Source: Microbacterium luteolum
Lineage (GTDB): Bacteria > Actinomycetota > Actinomycetes > Actinomycetales > Microbacteriaceae
NCBI RefSeq assembly: GCF_039533965.1
Contig: NZ_BAAAUN010000001.1
Location: 3,198,950 to 3,262,949, forward strand
Reading direction: 5' to 3'
DNA length: 64,000 nucleotides
Shown: positions 27,033 to 35,287 of the stretch, piece by piece
Layout of the letters: every line of letters begins with the position of its first letter
Position numbering within the stretch: position 1 is the first letter of the stretch
Made by a program: the position numbers and the translations under genes
Notes under the pieces: generated by a model
The model's database searches: none
What the model was told of the DNA's origin: nothing
Seen by the model: only the letters and a program-made list of their open reading frames with translations

Positions 27033-27770
27033 ATGACCCGAACCCTCGCCCTCGAGATCGCCGTGCAGGACCCCGCCGGAGTGCGCATCGCCGCGGAGGT
27101 CGGCGCGACGCGCGTCGAGCTCGCGACCGCCCTCGCCCTCGGCGGGCTCACTCCCTCGCCCGCGACGCTCGAGCTGGCCGTCGAGACCGCCGGCGCCGAA
27201 GGGCCGGAGGTGCACGTGCTGATCCGGCCGCGCGCGGGGGGATTCCACTACACCGAGGACGAGCTCGTCGTCTCGGAGCGCGACGTGCGCCGGGCCATCG
27301 GAGCCGGTGCCGCCGGTGTCGTGATCGGCGCCCTCGATGCCGACGGCGCACTCGACGTCGATGCCATGGCGCGTCTGCGCGACGCTGCCGGCGGAGCATC
27401 CGTCACCCTCCACCGCGCGATCGACATGACGGTCGATCCGGTCGCGACCCTGCGCACGGCCAGAGACCTCGGACTCCGTCGCGTCCTCACCTCGGGCGGA
27501 GCATCCGTCGCGATCGACGGCATCGACACGCTCCGCGCCCTCGTGGCTGCGGCCGAGGGCGGGATCGAGATCATGGCGGGCAGCGGCGTCGACGCGGCCA
27601 ACGCTCCGGGGCTCGCCGCGAGCGGCGTCGATGCGATCCACTTCTCCGCGAAGCGAGCCGTCAGCGAGGCCGGGGGAGTGCGCATGGGGTCCGCCTCCGA
27701 CGGCGTCGGGGGCTACGAGGTCACCGACCGCGAGACGGCGCTCGCGGTCTGCGCCGCGCTCGGTCGGTGA
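27033..27770 (+). CDS. cutC: CutC family protein
   Basis: 245 residues forming a TIM barrel: LALEIAVQDPAGVRIAAEVG, RVELATALALGGLTPS, VHVLIRPRAGGFHY, GAGAAGVVIGALDADG, TLHRAIDMTVDP and RVLTSGGAS are the CutC hallmarks. Once called a copper homeostasis protein, the family's enzymatic role is still unclear. The ATG lies exactly six bases after CAGAAT, a leaderless layout. It is divergent from the MarR/MFS operon. Confidence 0.93.
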   Translation: MTRTLALEIAVQDPAGVRIAAEVGATRVELATALALGGLTPSPATLELAVETAGAEGPEVHVLIRPRAGGFHYTEDELVVSERDVRRAIGAGAAGVVIGALDADGALDVDAMARLRDAAGGASVTLHRAIDMTVDPVATLRTARDLGLRRVLTSGGASVAIDGIDTLRALVAAAEGGIEIMAGSGVDAANAPGLAASGVDAIHFSAKRAVSEAGGVRMGSASDGVGGYEVTDRETALAVCAALGR

Positions 27771-27804
27771 CCCGCCGGCGACCCGCGGTCGGTAGGCTCT
27801 CCCC

Positions 27805-28683
27805 GTGACGGATACTCGCGAGTTCACCGACGCCCATGGCATCGCCATCGTCTACGACGTCCATCCGGCCACCACGACGCCGCGCGGAGTCGTCCAGCTC
27901 CTGCACGGCGTCGGCGAACATGCCGGCCGGTACGGCGTGCTGGCGAAGGCCCTCGCCGCAGCCGGTTTCACCGTGTACGCCGACGATCATCGCGGCCACG
28001 GCCGCACCGGCATCCGCCAGCACGACGGACCCGCGCGACTCGGGCACCTCGGCAAGGGGGGACTGCGCGCAGCGGAGGATGCCATCTGGCAGCTCACCGG
28101 CATCATCCGCGACGAGAACCCCGACCTGCCGCTCGTGCTCCTCGGGCACTCCTGGGGATCGTTCCTGGCGCAGAAGCTCGTCAACCATCACCCCGAGGCC
28201 TGGGATGCGGTCATCCTCTCCGGCTCGGCCCTGCTGACCCCGGGCTCGCTGAACGCCGCGCCGCTCAACGCGCGCTGGGCGAAGGACGAGGGCGCGACGG
28301 GGCTCGAGTGGCTCAGTCGCGATCCCGCCGTGTGGGCGTCGTTCGACGACGATCCGCTCACCACCGACGTCCCGCTCCTCAAGCTGTTCGGCCCGATCGA
28401 GGCCGCCAAGCTCTACGGACGCCCGGCGAAGGATCTCGTCGCGAAGGCGGGCCACGACATCCCGATGCTCCTGATGGTCGGCCGCGACGATCCGGTGGGC
28501 GGACCGCACAGTGTGCACAAGCTCGCCGACGAGTACCGCTCGCGTTCCGGTCTCACCGACGTCACCACCCTGGTCTATCCGGATGCGCGTCACGAGATCT
28601 TCAACGAGCTGCAGCAGGAAGAGGTGCGCGCCGACGTGCTCGCCTGGCTCGACACGCACTTCCCCTCGCGCGCGCAGAGCTGA
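27805..28683 (+). CDS. Alpha/beta hydrolase (monoacylglycerol lipase-like)
   Basis: 292 residues. The nucleophile is S116 in LLGHSWGSF. An oxyanion region (LLHGVGEHAGRYG) and a VYADDHRGHGRTG strand are typical of serine lysophospholipases/monoacylglycerol lipases. GRDDPVGGPHS (Asp) and YPDARHEIFNE (His) complete the triad. It is cytosolic, with no signal peptide. The GTG start has TAGGCT six bases upstream (leaderless), only 34 bp after cutC. It probably hydrolyses a lipid ester. Confidence 0.9.
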   Translation: MTDTREFTDAHGIAIVYDVHPATTTPRGVVQLLHGVGEHAGRYGVLAKALAAAGFTVYADDHRGHGRTGIRQHDGPARLGHLGKGGLRAAEDAIWQLTGIIRDENPDLPLVLLGHSWGSFLAQKLVNHHPEAWDAVILSGSALLTPGSLNAAPLNARWAKDEGATGLEWLSRDPAVWASFDDDPLTTDVPLLKLFGPIEAAKLYGRPAKDLVAKAGHDIPMLLMVGRDDPVGGPHSVHKLADEYRSRSGLTDVTTLVYPDARHEIFNELQQEEVRADVLAWLDTHFPSRAQS

Positions 28684-28829
28684 CCGCCAACCCGGCTGAG
28701 CGCCCGCGCATTCCCTTCGGAGTCGCGAGATTACGCACGGTGAAGGTGCGTGACGTCATCCGGGCAGGCGACGCCTGATGCGCTCTACATTCGGACCAGT
28801 ATTCCGCGGGAACGCGAGAGGGCGGTCGG

Positions 28830-29567
28830 ATGAGCTTCGTCAGCGAATGGCGCGATTGGCACGCGGCGCGTGAGCGGCTCGCGGGCTCGGAGTACGGCCC
28901 GTCAGCCCTCGAGTCGACGAACTGGCTCATCGAGATGCCCGCCGCCGTCGACGGCATCCCCGGCCTCTGGGCGCTGACCGGCGACGGCGGCATCCGCGGC
29001 AGCGAGCTCGGGCAGTCCGGCGCGAGCGTGACGCTGCGGGGTGCGGAGAGCTTCCGGCTCGGGCGGCGCGAGCTGCGCGTCTTCGACCGGCACGGGACGC
29101 TGGCACTCCGGGTGCTGAACCCGTCCCGCCCGCAGCGCGAATGGTTCACGGCGATCGACGCCTACGCGCCCGACGAGCGGTGGCGTCTGCCCGCGCGGTT
29201 CGAGCCGACGCCGGACGAGCGGATCGTCATCACCGCGGTCGACGGCGAGGAGCGGGAATCCCCGGTCGCGGGGCGTCTGCACTTCGAGCTCGCGGGCGCG
29301 CCGCACACGTTGACCGTGACGCGGAGCTCGCAGGGGACGCTGAGTGCGGTCTTCGCCGACGGCACCAACGGGCTCGAGACCTACCGGTTCCGCTTCCTCC
29401 CGATCGAGGAGCCCGCCGAAGACGGCTCGGCGATCATCGACTTCAACCGCGCCTACCTGCCGCCCTGCGCGTTCTCGGATCAGTTCGTCTGCCCGCTCCC
29501 ACCGTCGGGCAACCGCTATTCGACGCCGATCCGGGCCGGAGAGCGAGTCGTGGTGCTCGGCGGCTGA
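28830..29567 (+). CDS. DUF1684 domain protein
   Basis: 245 residues. It opens with EWRDWHAARERLAGSEYG and ends in the DUF1684 signature IIDFNRAYLPPCAFSDQFVC and PLPPSGNRYSTPIRAGERVV, where the NRAYxPPCA and CPLPPxGN segments are most conserved. The family is beta-rich and of unknown function, frequent in actinobacteria. There is no signal peptide. The 146-bp gap upstream holds nothing I can name apart from likely promoter sequence. Confidence 0.88.
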   Translation: MSFVSEWRDWHAARERLAGSEYGPSALESTNWLIEMPAAVDGIPGLWALTGDGGIRGSELGQSGASVTLRGAESFRLGRRELRVFDRHGTLALRVLNPSRPQREWFTAIDAYAPDERWRLPARFEPTPDERIVITAVDGEERESPVAGRLHFELAGAPHTLTVTRSSQGTLSAVFADGTNGLETYRFRFLPIEEPAEDGSAIIDFNRAYLPPCAFSDQFVCPLPPSGNRYSTPIRAGERVVVLGG

Positions 29568-29604
29568 CCCGCCGCGGGCGCTCTGCGCGCCTTAAGCTGG
29601 AACC

Positions 29605-30654
29605 GTGCACGGTGAATACAAGGTCCCAGGGGGAAAGCTGGTCGTCGTCGACCTCGACGTCGAAGACGATCGGATCGCGCGTTTCCGCCTCGCCGGAGAC
29701 TTCTTCCTCGAGCCCGACACGGCGCTCGACGACATCAACGCCGCCGTGAACGGCCTGGCGGTCGAGTCGGATGCGACGGTCATCGCCGCCGCGGTGCGCG
29801 AGGCGCTCCCGGACGGCGCGCAACTCCTCGGCTTCACGCCCGAGGCCGTCGGCACCGCCGTGCGCCGCGCGCTGGTGACCGCGCCGGGCTGGCGCGACTT
29901 CGACTGGGAGATCGTGCACGACAAGGCCGTCTCGCCGCGGATGAACCTCGCCCTCGACGAGGTGCTCACCTCGCGCGTCGGCGAAGGGCGTCGCCGGCCG
30001 ACGCTGCGCATCTGGGAGTGGGACGAATCGGCCGTCGTGATCGGCTCGTTCCAGTCGTACCGCAACGAGGTCGACCCCGAGGGGGCGGCACGGCACGGCT
30101 TCGACGTCGTGCGCCGCATCTCCGGCGGTGGAGCGATGCTCATGGCCGCGGGACAGATCATCACGTACTCGCTGTACGTTCCGGCATCCCTCGTCGCGGG
30201 CATGACGTTCGCCGACTCGTACGCGTTCCTCGACGACTGGGTGCTGCAGGCGCTGCGGTCGCTCGGGATCGATGCGGTCTACCAGCCGCTCAACGACATC
30301 GCGAGCCCGACCGGCAAGATCGGCGGCGCCGCGCAGAAGCGCCTCGCCAACGGTGGCGTGCTGCACCACGCCACGCTCTCGTACGACATCGACGGCCAGA
30401 CCATGACCGAGGTGCTGCGCATCGGCCGAGAGAAGCTGAGCGACAAGGGCACCACCTCGGCGGCGAAGCGCGTCGACCCGCTGCGCAGCCAGACCGGACT
30501 GACGCGCGCCGAGATCATCGAGCGCTTCAAGGACACCTTCCGTTCGCTGACGGGTGCCGAGACGGTCGCGATCGCCCCGGAGGAGTACGCCGCAGCCGAA
30601 GACCTGGTGGAGTCGAAGTTCGCCACCGAGGCGTGGCTGCATCGGGTGCCGTGA
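29605..30654 (+). CDS. lplA: Lipoate-protein ligase A family protein
   Basis: 349 residues. An accessory domain (PGGKLVVVDLDVEDDRIARF) comes first and the BPL/LPL ligase domain second: MNLALDEVLTSR, VIGSFQSYRNEVD, VVRRISGGGAMLMAAGQIIT (the RRxSGGGA lipoate site) and DIASPTGKIGGAAQKR (catalytic lysine region). It attaches lipoate or octanoate to E2 or GcvH proteins. The domain order is accessory domain at the N-terminus, the reverse of E. coli LplA. TAAGCT lies six bases before GTG 29605, a leaderless start. The stop overlaps the methyltransferase start (GTGA). Confidence 0.9.
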   Translation: MHGEYKVPGGKLVVVDLDVEDDRIARFRLAGDFFLEPDTALDDINAAVNGLAVESDATVIAAAVREALPDGAQLLGFTPEAVGTAVRRALVTAPGWRDFDWEIVHDKAVSPRMNLALDEVLTSRVGEGRRRPTLRIWEWDESAVVIGSFQSYRNEVDPEGAARHGFDVVRRISGGGAMLMAAGQIITYSLYVPASLVAGMTFADSYAFLDDWVLQALRSLGIDAVYQPLNDIASPTGKIGGAAQKRLANGGVLHHATLSYDIDGQTMTEVLRIGREKLSDKGTTSAAKRVDPLRSQTGLTRAEIIERFKDTFRSLTGAETVAIAPEEYAAAEDLVESKFATEAWLHRVP

Positions 30655-31586
30655 CCGGCGCCGTCACGATCATCGAGGGCGACAACCTCGCCGTCGCAGC
30701 GGCTCTGCCCACGGCATCCTTCACGCTTGTCTATCTCGACCCGCCGTTCAACACCGGTCGCGCACAGGAGCGGCAGGTCGTCACCGCGCGGCGGGCGTTC
30801 ACAACTCAGGAAGAATCTGCCGAACCGGGCGTTGAAGGCGCCCGTTCGGCAGAACTCGCGACGAATGGACTGAATACTGCACAGCCGGCCGCGGCGACTG
30901 AGGTCCGGCACGGATTCCACGGCCACGCCTACGAGCGGGTCCGCGGCATGCTGCGCACCTACGACGACAGCTTCGACGACTACGGCACGTTCCTGATGCC
31001 GCGGCTCGAGGAGGCATGGCGGCTCCTCGCCGACGACGGCACCCTCTACCTGCACCTCGACTACCGCGAGGCGCACTACGCGAAGGTGATGCTCGACGCG
31101 GTGTTCGGGCGCGAGTGCTTCCTCAACGAGCTGATCTGGGCGTACGACTACGGGGCGAAGTCTCGCCGTCGCTGGCCCACGAAGCACGACACGATCCTCG
31201 TCTACGTGAAGAACCCCCGGGAGTACGTCTTCAACTCCGAGGACGTCGACCGCGAGCCCTACATGGCGCCGGGGCTCGTCACCGCCGAGAAGGCGGCACG
31301 GGGCAAGCTCCCCACCGACGTCTGGTGGCACACGATCGTGCCGACGACCGGACGCGAGAAGACCGGGTACCCGACGCAGAAGCCCGAGGGGATCCTCCGC
31401 CGCATCGTGACCGCGTCGAGCCGTCCCGGCGACCGCGTGCTCGACCTCTTCGCCGGCAGCGGCACGACAGGGGCGGTCGCCTCGGCGCTCGGCCGCGACG
31501 CCGTGCTCGTCGACGACAACCCCGAGGCCGTCCGTGTGATGACCGAGCGGATGCCGCACGCCGAGGTCTCGCGCCTGTCTGAGTAG
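30651..31586 (+). CDS. DNA methyltransferase (DPPF type, N6-adenine/N4-cytosine family)
   Basis: 311 residues. Motif IV is LVYLDPPFNTG (D30) near the start and motif I is DLFAGSGTTGAV near residue 265, the beta-type order. Between them are LHLDYREAHYAKVMLDAVFG, WAYDYGAKSRRRWPTKHD and TGYPTQKPEGILRRIV, typical of N6_N4_Mtase. It would methylate adenine in a short DNA site. No restriction enzyme is next to it, and it is coupled to lplA by a GTGA overlap, so it looks like a solitary methylase. Residues 49-77 come from an 86-bp palindromic insertion absent from the family core. Confidence 0.9.
   Translation: MTGAVTIIEGDNLAVAAALPTASFTLVYLDPPFNTGRAQERQVVTARRAFTTQEESAEPGVEGARSAELATNGLNTAQPAAATEVRHGFHGHAYERVRGMLRTYDDSFDDYGTFLMPRLEEAWRLLADDGTLYLHLDYREAHYAKVMLDAVFGRECFLNELIWAYDYGAKSRRRWPTKHDTILVYVKNPREYVFNSEDVDREPYMAPGLVTAEKAARGKLPTDVWWHTIVPTTGREKTGYPTQKPEGILRRIVTASSRPGDRVLDLFAGSGTTGAVASALGRDAVLVDDNPEAVRVMTERMPHAEVSRLSE
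30797..30882. repeat. 86-bp palindromic element inserted in the DNA methyltransferase gene
   Basis: It starts GTTCACAACTCAG and ends CTGAATACTGCAC, matching the ends of the intergenic 9090-9175 element (15 of 20 and 13 of 17 positions with that copy inverted), and has the same 86-bp length. An inner hairpin TCTGCCGAACCGGGCG / CGCCCGTTCGGCAGA (30816-30831 and 30839-30853) has one bulged base. It is read through in frame as a polar segment between motif IV and the next conserved helix. Confidence 0.75.
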
Positions 31587-31622
31587 CCGCCGCCACCGGC
31601 ATCCATCGGTCGATTTCCCGGT

Positions 31623-31653
31623 TGCAGGTCGAAACGGGCGGTTTCGACCTGCA
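31623..31653. terminator. 13-bp perfect hairpin with TGCAGGTCG core
   Basis: TGCAGGTCGAAAC (31623-31635), a 5-nt loop GGGCG, then GTTTCGACCTGCA (31641-31653). It lies between the convergent ends of the methyltransferase (+) and TetR (-) genes and is followed by GAACCTGCAGATGCAG, another echo of the core. No U-tract. It could be a bidirectional terminator or a dispersed repeat shared with 1471-1530. Confidence 0.65.
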
Positions 31654-31690
31654 CCCGTGAAACGAACCTGCAGATGCAGCCGCCCCGGCG

Positions 31691-32260
31691 TCAGGACGGG
31701 CGCAGCAGCACGAGGAACTGCTCGATCTCGGCAGCCATGTCGAGCGTCGGGTCGAGCATCCACGCGGACTGGAGGCCGTCGGCGAGGGCGTGCATGGTGC
31801 GCACGATCCACGCCGGATCGAGGTCGTCGCGCAGAAGCCCCGCCTGTTGGTCCGCGGCCACCTGCGCGAGCGTGAAGTTCTCGACCCGCGCGGTGCGCTC
31901 GCGGAAGTAGGCATGCGCCGGATGCTCGGGGTCGCCCGCCTCCGCCGCGAGCTGCGCGTACAGCTGCACGAGTCCGGGGACCGAGGCGTTGTGCCGGGTC
32001 ACGGCGAGAAAGGCGGCGATCACGTCTTCGCCGGCGTACTCCTGCTCGTCGCGGTCGTCGCGCGCCTGGAGGATCGCGACGAAGAGCTCTTCCTTCGTGC
32101 CGAAGTAGTGCAGCAGGCCGGCGGGGCTGAGGCCGGCGGCATCCGCGATCTCCCGCACCGAGGCCTTGCGGTAGCCGTGCTCGGCGACGACGGAGAGCGC
32201 GGCTTCGAGGATCTCCTCGCGCTTGGCGACGCCCTTCGCGTATGCCCCTCGAGTCGCCAT
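31691..32260 (-). CDS. TetR family regulator
   Basis: 189 residues. The N-terminal HTH is AKREEILEAALSVVAEHGYR, then ASVREIADAAGLSPAGLLHY and FGTKEELFVAIL. The C-terminal ligand domain is helical and undiagnostic. TACCCT lies six bases before the ATG, a leaderless start. It is divergent from the MFS-esterase-PAP2 operon, with two palindromes between the genes that fit TetR operators, so it is probably the local repressor. Confidence 0.92.
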   Translation of the reverse strand: MATRGAYAKGVAKREEILEAALSVVAEHGYRKASVREIADAAGLSPAGLLHYFGTKEELFVAILQARDDRDEQEYAGEDVIAAFLAVTRHNASVPGLVQLYAQLAAEAGDPEHPAHAYFRERTARVENFTLAQVAADQQAGLLRDDLDPAWIVRTMHALADGLQSAWMLDPTLDMAAEIEQFLVLLRPS

Positions 32261-32304
32261 GGATCCAGGGTAACCGTCACGGCGATGTCTTTCTCACGAC
32301 TCGG

Positions 32305-32330
32305 TCACGAATACCGAACAACGTTCGTGA
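32305..32330. promoter_or_regulatory. Candidate TetR operator, site 1
   Basis: TCACGAA (32305-32311) and TTCGTGA (32324-32330) are exact inverted repeats; inside them GAAC-AAC-GTTC is a second small palindrome. The core AATACCGAAC resembles AATACCGAAT of the site at 32371. Confidence 0.6.
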
Positions 32331-32370
32331 ATCACTTGCGCTCGCCGCCGCTCGTCTGTCACGATGTCCG

Positions 32371-32399
32371 ATGAATACCGAATGACGTTTGGTATTCAT
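32371..32399. promoter_or_regulatory. Candidate TetR operator, site 2
   Basis: ATGAATACC (32371-32379) and GGTATTCAT (32391-32399) are perfect 9-bp arms with an 11-bp spacer that itself holds AA/TT symmetry. It is placed just upstream of the MFS gene start (32427), where it would block the promoter. Confidence 0.75.
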
Positions 32400-32426
32400 T
32401 CCGAATCCGCTCAACGAGGAGCCGAC

Positions 32427-33734
32427 ATGTCCGTGTCCCCGCTCGACCCCGCCACCGATCTCGCCCCGACCGGGACGATCCGATCCGCACCGCCCGCGCC
32501 GGGCGAACCCGCTGCCAGTCCACCCGCGAACAGGCGCCTGCTGCCCAGTCTGCTGATCGCCTCGCTCACCCTGTTCGCCACCTACGGCGGACTCATCGCG
32601 ATCCTGCTGCCGAGTCAGGTGCTGCTGATCGACGAGGCCAACAAGGTCGCCAACCTCGGCCTGGTCACCACGATCTCGTTCGTCTTCACCCTCTTCGCGC
32701 AGCCGATCGTCGGCGCGCTCAGCGACCGCACCCGGTCGCGCTTCGGCCGCCGGGTGCCGTGGATGGTGATCGGCGCGATCGTCGGCGGTATCTTCCTCTT
32801 CGGGCTCGGCTCGCTCAGCGACATCCTCTGGATCACGGTGTTCTGGGTCGTGATCCAGGTCGCCCTCAACTTCTTCCAGGCGCCGCTCACCGCCATCACC
32901 GCCGACCGTTTCCCCCGGGCGAAGCGCGGCGGCGCGAGCGCGATGATCGGGCTCGGCACCCAGCTCGGGATGACCGTCGGGATCATGCTCGCCGGTGCCT
33001 TCGCCGCGCAGATCGGCATCGGGTACTCGGTGTTCGGCGGCGCGGTCATCGTCGCGGCGCTGCTGTTCGCCGTCGTCAACCGGGACTGGTCCTCGAAGGA
33101 TGCCGCGGTCGACGCGTTCCGCTGGGGCGCGTTCTTCAAGGGCTTCTGGATCGACCCTCGGCGCCACCCCGATTTCGCGTGGGCCTTCGCCGCCCGCTTC
33201 CTGCTGATCCTCGGCTACTTCGTCGTCACGTCGTACCAGCTGTACATGCTCACCGACTACATCGGACTGCCGCTCGCCGACGCGCAGGGGGCCGTCGTCA
33301 CGCTGACGCTGGTCGCCTTCATCCCCACGCTCATCGCGATCGCGCTGTCGGGCTGGTGGAGCGACAAGGTGGGGCGCCGCAAGGTGTTCATCTACGCGGC
33401 ATCCGTCGTGATGGTCGCCGGTCTCGCGATGCCCCTGCTGCAGCCGAACATGACCGGCATGATCCTGATGAGCATCATCAACGGCATCGGCTTCGGACTG
33501 TACATGTCGGTGGATGCCGCGCTGATGACCGAGGTGCTGCCGAACGAGGGCGTCTCGGCGGGCAAGGACCTCGGCATCCTCAACGTCGCGACGAACGTGC
33601 CGCAGGCCCTGAGCCCGGCGATCGGAGGAGTGATCATCACGGCACTCGGCGGATACGCGACGCTCTTCGTGTTCGCGATCGTCTTCGTCATCCTCGCGGC
33701 GATCGCCACCGCCCCGATCAAGGGAGTCCGCTGA
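32427..33734 (+). CDS. MFS transporter (GPH/SLC45-like)
   Basis: 435 residues and about 12 hydrophobic segments. GALSDRTRSRFGRRVPW after helix 2 is the SDRxRSRxGRRxPW signature of sugar- and glycoside-type transporters, repeated weakly as WWSDKVGRRKVF in the second half. I start at ATG 32427, behind GAGGA. It is the first gene of an operon with a carboxylesterase and a PAP2 phosphatase under a TetR regulator. It is probably an importer of a glycoside or ester that the esterase then cleaves; the substrate is unknown. Confidence 0.88.
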   Translation: MSVSPLDPATDLAPTGTIRSAPPAPGEPAASPPANRRLLPSLLIASLTLFATYGGLIAILLPSQVLLIDEANKVANLGLVTTISFVFTLFAQPIVGALSDRTRSRFGRRVPWMVIGAIVGGIFLFGLGSLSDILWITVFWVVIQVALNFFQAPLTAITADRFPRAKRGGASAMIGLGTQLGMTVGIMLAGAFAAQIGIGYSVFGGAVIVAALLFAVVNRDWSSKDAAVDAFRWGAFFKGFWIDPRRHPDFAWAFAARFLLILGYFVVTSYQLYMLTDYIGLPLADAQGAVVTLTLVAFIPTLIAIALSGWWSDKVGRRKVFIYAASVVMVAGLAMPLLQPNMTGMILMSIINGIGFGLYMSVDAALMTEVLPNEGVSAGKDLGILNVATNVPQALSPAIGGVIITALGGYATLFVFAIVFVILAAIATAPIKGVR

Positions 33735-33763
33735 TGCTCAGCAACGAACAGGAGAATGCTGTG

Positions 33764-35287
33764 ATGACCGACACCGACACCGAGTTCGTCGAGGTGACCA
33801 CCGCCGCAGGGCGCGTGAGAGGTCGCTGGCGTCCGACCACGGGCGGGCGGGGGAATCCGCGGTCCGCCGCATTCCTCGGCATCCCGTTCGCAGAGCCACC
33901 GGTCGGCGCGCGTCGATTCCAGGCGCCGGTGCCGAAGGCGCCCTGGGCCGGGGTGCGCGACGCGCTGGTCTTCGCGCCGACCGCACAGCGCGGGGACCCC
34001 GGAGTCACTCTGATCCCCGAGCCGAGCGTCGAGGGCGAGGCCACGCTGAACGTCAACGTCTTCACGCCCGCCCTTCGACGAGCTCAGGGACCCGGTGAGG
34101 CGGAGGAGGCGGGTCCCGGCCTGCCGGTGCTGGTCTGGATCCACGGCGGCGGGTACTTCGCCGGGTCGCCGGCCAGCCCCTGGTACGACGGCCGCAACTT
34201 CAACCGCGACGGCGTCGTCACGGTGTCGATCTCGTACCGGCTCGGTTTCGACGGCTTCGGCTGGATCGAGGATGCTCCGTCGAACCGCGGCGTGCGCGAC
34301 TGGCTGCTGGCGCTCGAGTGGGTGCAGCAGAACATCGCGGCGTTCGGCGGCGACCCGTCACGCGTGACGATCGCCGGGCAGTCCGCGGGCGGCGGCGCGG
34401 TACTGACGCTGCTCGGGATGGAGAAGGCGCAGCATCTGTTCCACGGTGTCTACGCCCTCTCCGGCGCACTCGCCGACGTCGCCCCGCAGCGGGTGGAGGC
34501 GTTCGGTCGTGGTCTCGCGGCCGCCGCAGGAGTCGAGCCGACCGTCGCCGGATTCTCATCGCTCAGCGAGGATCGCGTCCTGGAGCTGCAGAAGAAGGCG
34601 ACCCGGATGGGTCCGAACTCGCTCGGGACGATCGTCGACGAGGGGCTGCCGCTCGGGCCGTCGATCGACGGCGACCTGCTGCCGCGCTCGACGCGAGAGT
34701 CGCTGCGTGCGGGCGTCGGCGCCGACAAACCGCTCGTCCTCGGGGCGACCGACGACGAGTTCACGATGGCGTTCACGGGCGCAGCGGAGCGTGCGTTGCG
34801 CTGGGTGCCGCAGAACTTCCTGCTCGCCAGGCTCGGCCTGCCCAAGAGCGCGCGGCACGCGTATCTCGCCGCGAACGCCGATGTCGCAGGACAGGGCAAG
34901 GCGCGCCTCGCGGGGCGGCTGCTCACCGACCGGATGTTCCGCACCGCGCTGCTGAACGTGGTGGAGGATCGCGGGTCGGCCCCGACCTGGCTGTACCGCT
35001 TCGCGTGGCCGTCCGGACATTTCGGCTTCGCTGAGCACTGCCTCGACGTGCCGTTCTTCTTCGACTGCCTCGACGGCCCCTCGATGGAACCGCTCGCCGG
35101 CCCGAACCCGCCGCAGGGTCTTGCCGATGAGCTGCATGGCACCGCGGTCGCGTTCATCGCCGGGGGAGACCCGGGCTGGCCACGGCACGAAGGGGCGGCC
35201 GGCATCGCGCGGGTGTACGACGTGCCGACGCGTGATGTCGCCGACGCCTACGCCTCGGTGCGCCCGCTGCGGGGTGCGGCGTCGTGA
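33764..35287 (+). CDS. Type-B carboxylesterase
   Basis: 507 residues from ATG 33764 (AGGAG nine bases upstream); ATG 33734, overlapping the transporter stop, is an alternative. AFLGIPFAEPPVGARRFQAP, VLVWIHGGGYFAGS (oxyanion hole) and S207 in TIAGQSAGGGAV are carboxylesterase signatures. The nucleophile motif is GQSAG rather than the usual GESAG. No signal peptide, so cytosolic. Residues 102-111 (ALRRAQGPGE) come from a CTGAGCCTGTCGAAG-family insertion. The stop overlaps the PAP2 start (GTGA). Confidence 0.9.
   Translation: MTDTDTEFVEVTTAAGRVRGRWRPTTGGRGNPRSAAFLGIPFAEPPVGARRFQAPVPKAPWAGVRDALVFAPTAQRGDPGVTLIPEPSVEGEATLNVNVFTPALRRAQGPGEAEEAGPGLPVLVWIHGGGYFAGSPASPWYDGRNFNRDGVVTVSISYRLGFDGFGWIEDAPSNRGVRDWLLALEWVQQNIAAFGGDPSRVTIAGQSAGGGAVLTLLGMEKAQHLFHGVYALSGALADVAPQRVEAFGRGLAAAAGVEPTVAGFSSLSEDRVLELQKKATRMGPNSLGTIVDEGLPLGPSIDGDLLPRSTRESLRAGVGADKPLVLGATDDEFTMAFTGAAERALRWVPQNFLLARLGLPKSARHAYLAANADVAGQGKARLAGRLLTDRMFRTALLNVVEDRGSAPTWLYRFAWPSGHFGFAEHCLDVPFFFDCLDGPSMEPLAGPNPPQGLADELHGTAVAFIAGGDPGWPRHEGAAGIARVYDVPTRDVADAYASVRPLRGAAS
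34069..34096. repeat. CTGAGCCTGTCGAAG-family unit inside the carboxylesterase gene
   Basis: CCCTTCGACGAGCTCAGGGA at 34071-34090, followed by CCCGG. Same unit as in putA and the cytochrome b gene, but read in a different frame (LRRAQGP instead of PSTxSGTQ). It lies in a hydrophilic stretch before the oxyanion-hole strand. Confidence 0.8.

Noticed and set aside
30651..31586. Restriction-modification or defence island
   Set aside because: Only the methyltransferase is present; neighbours are lipoate ligase, DUF1684 and a TetR gene, with no nuclease, helicase or specificity subunit.
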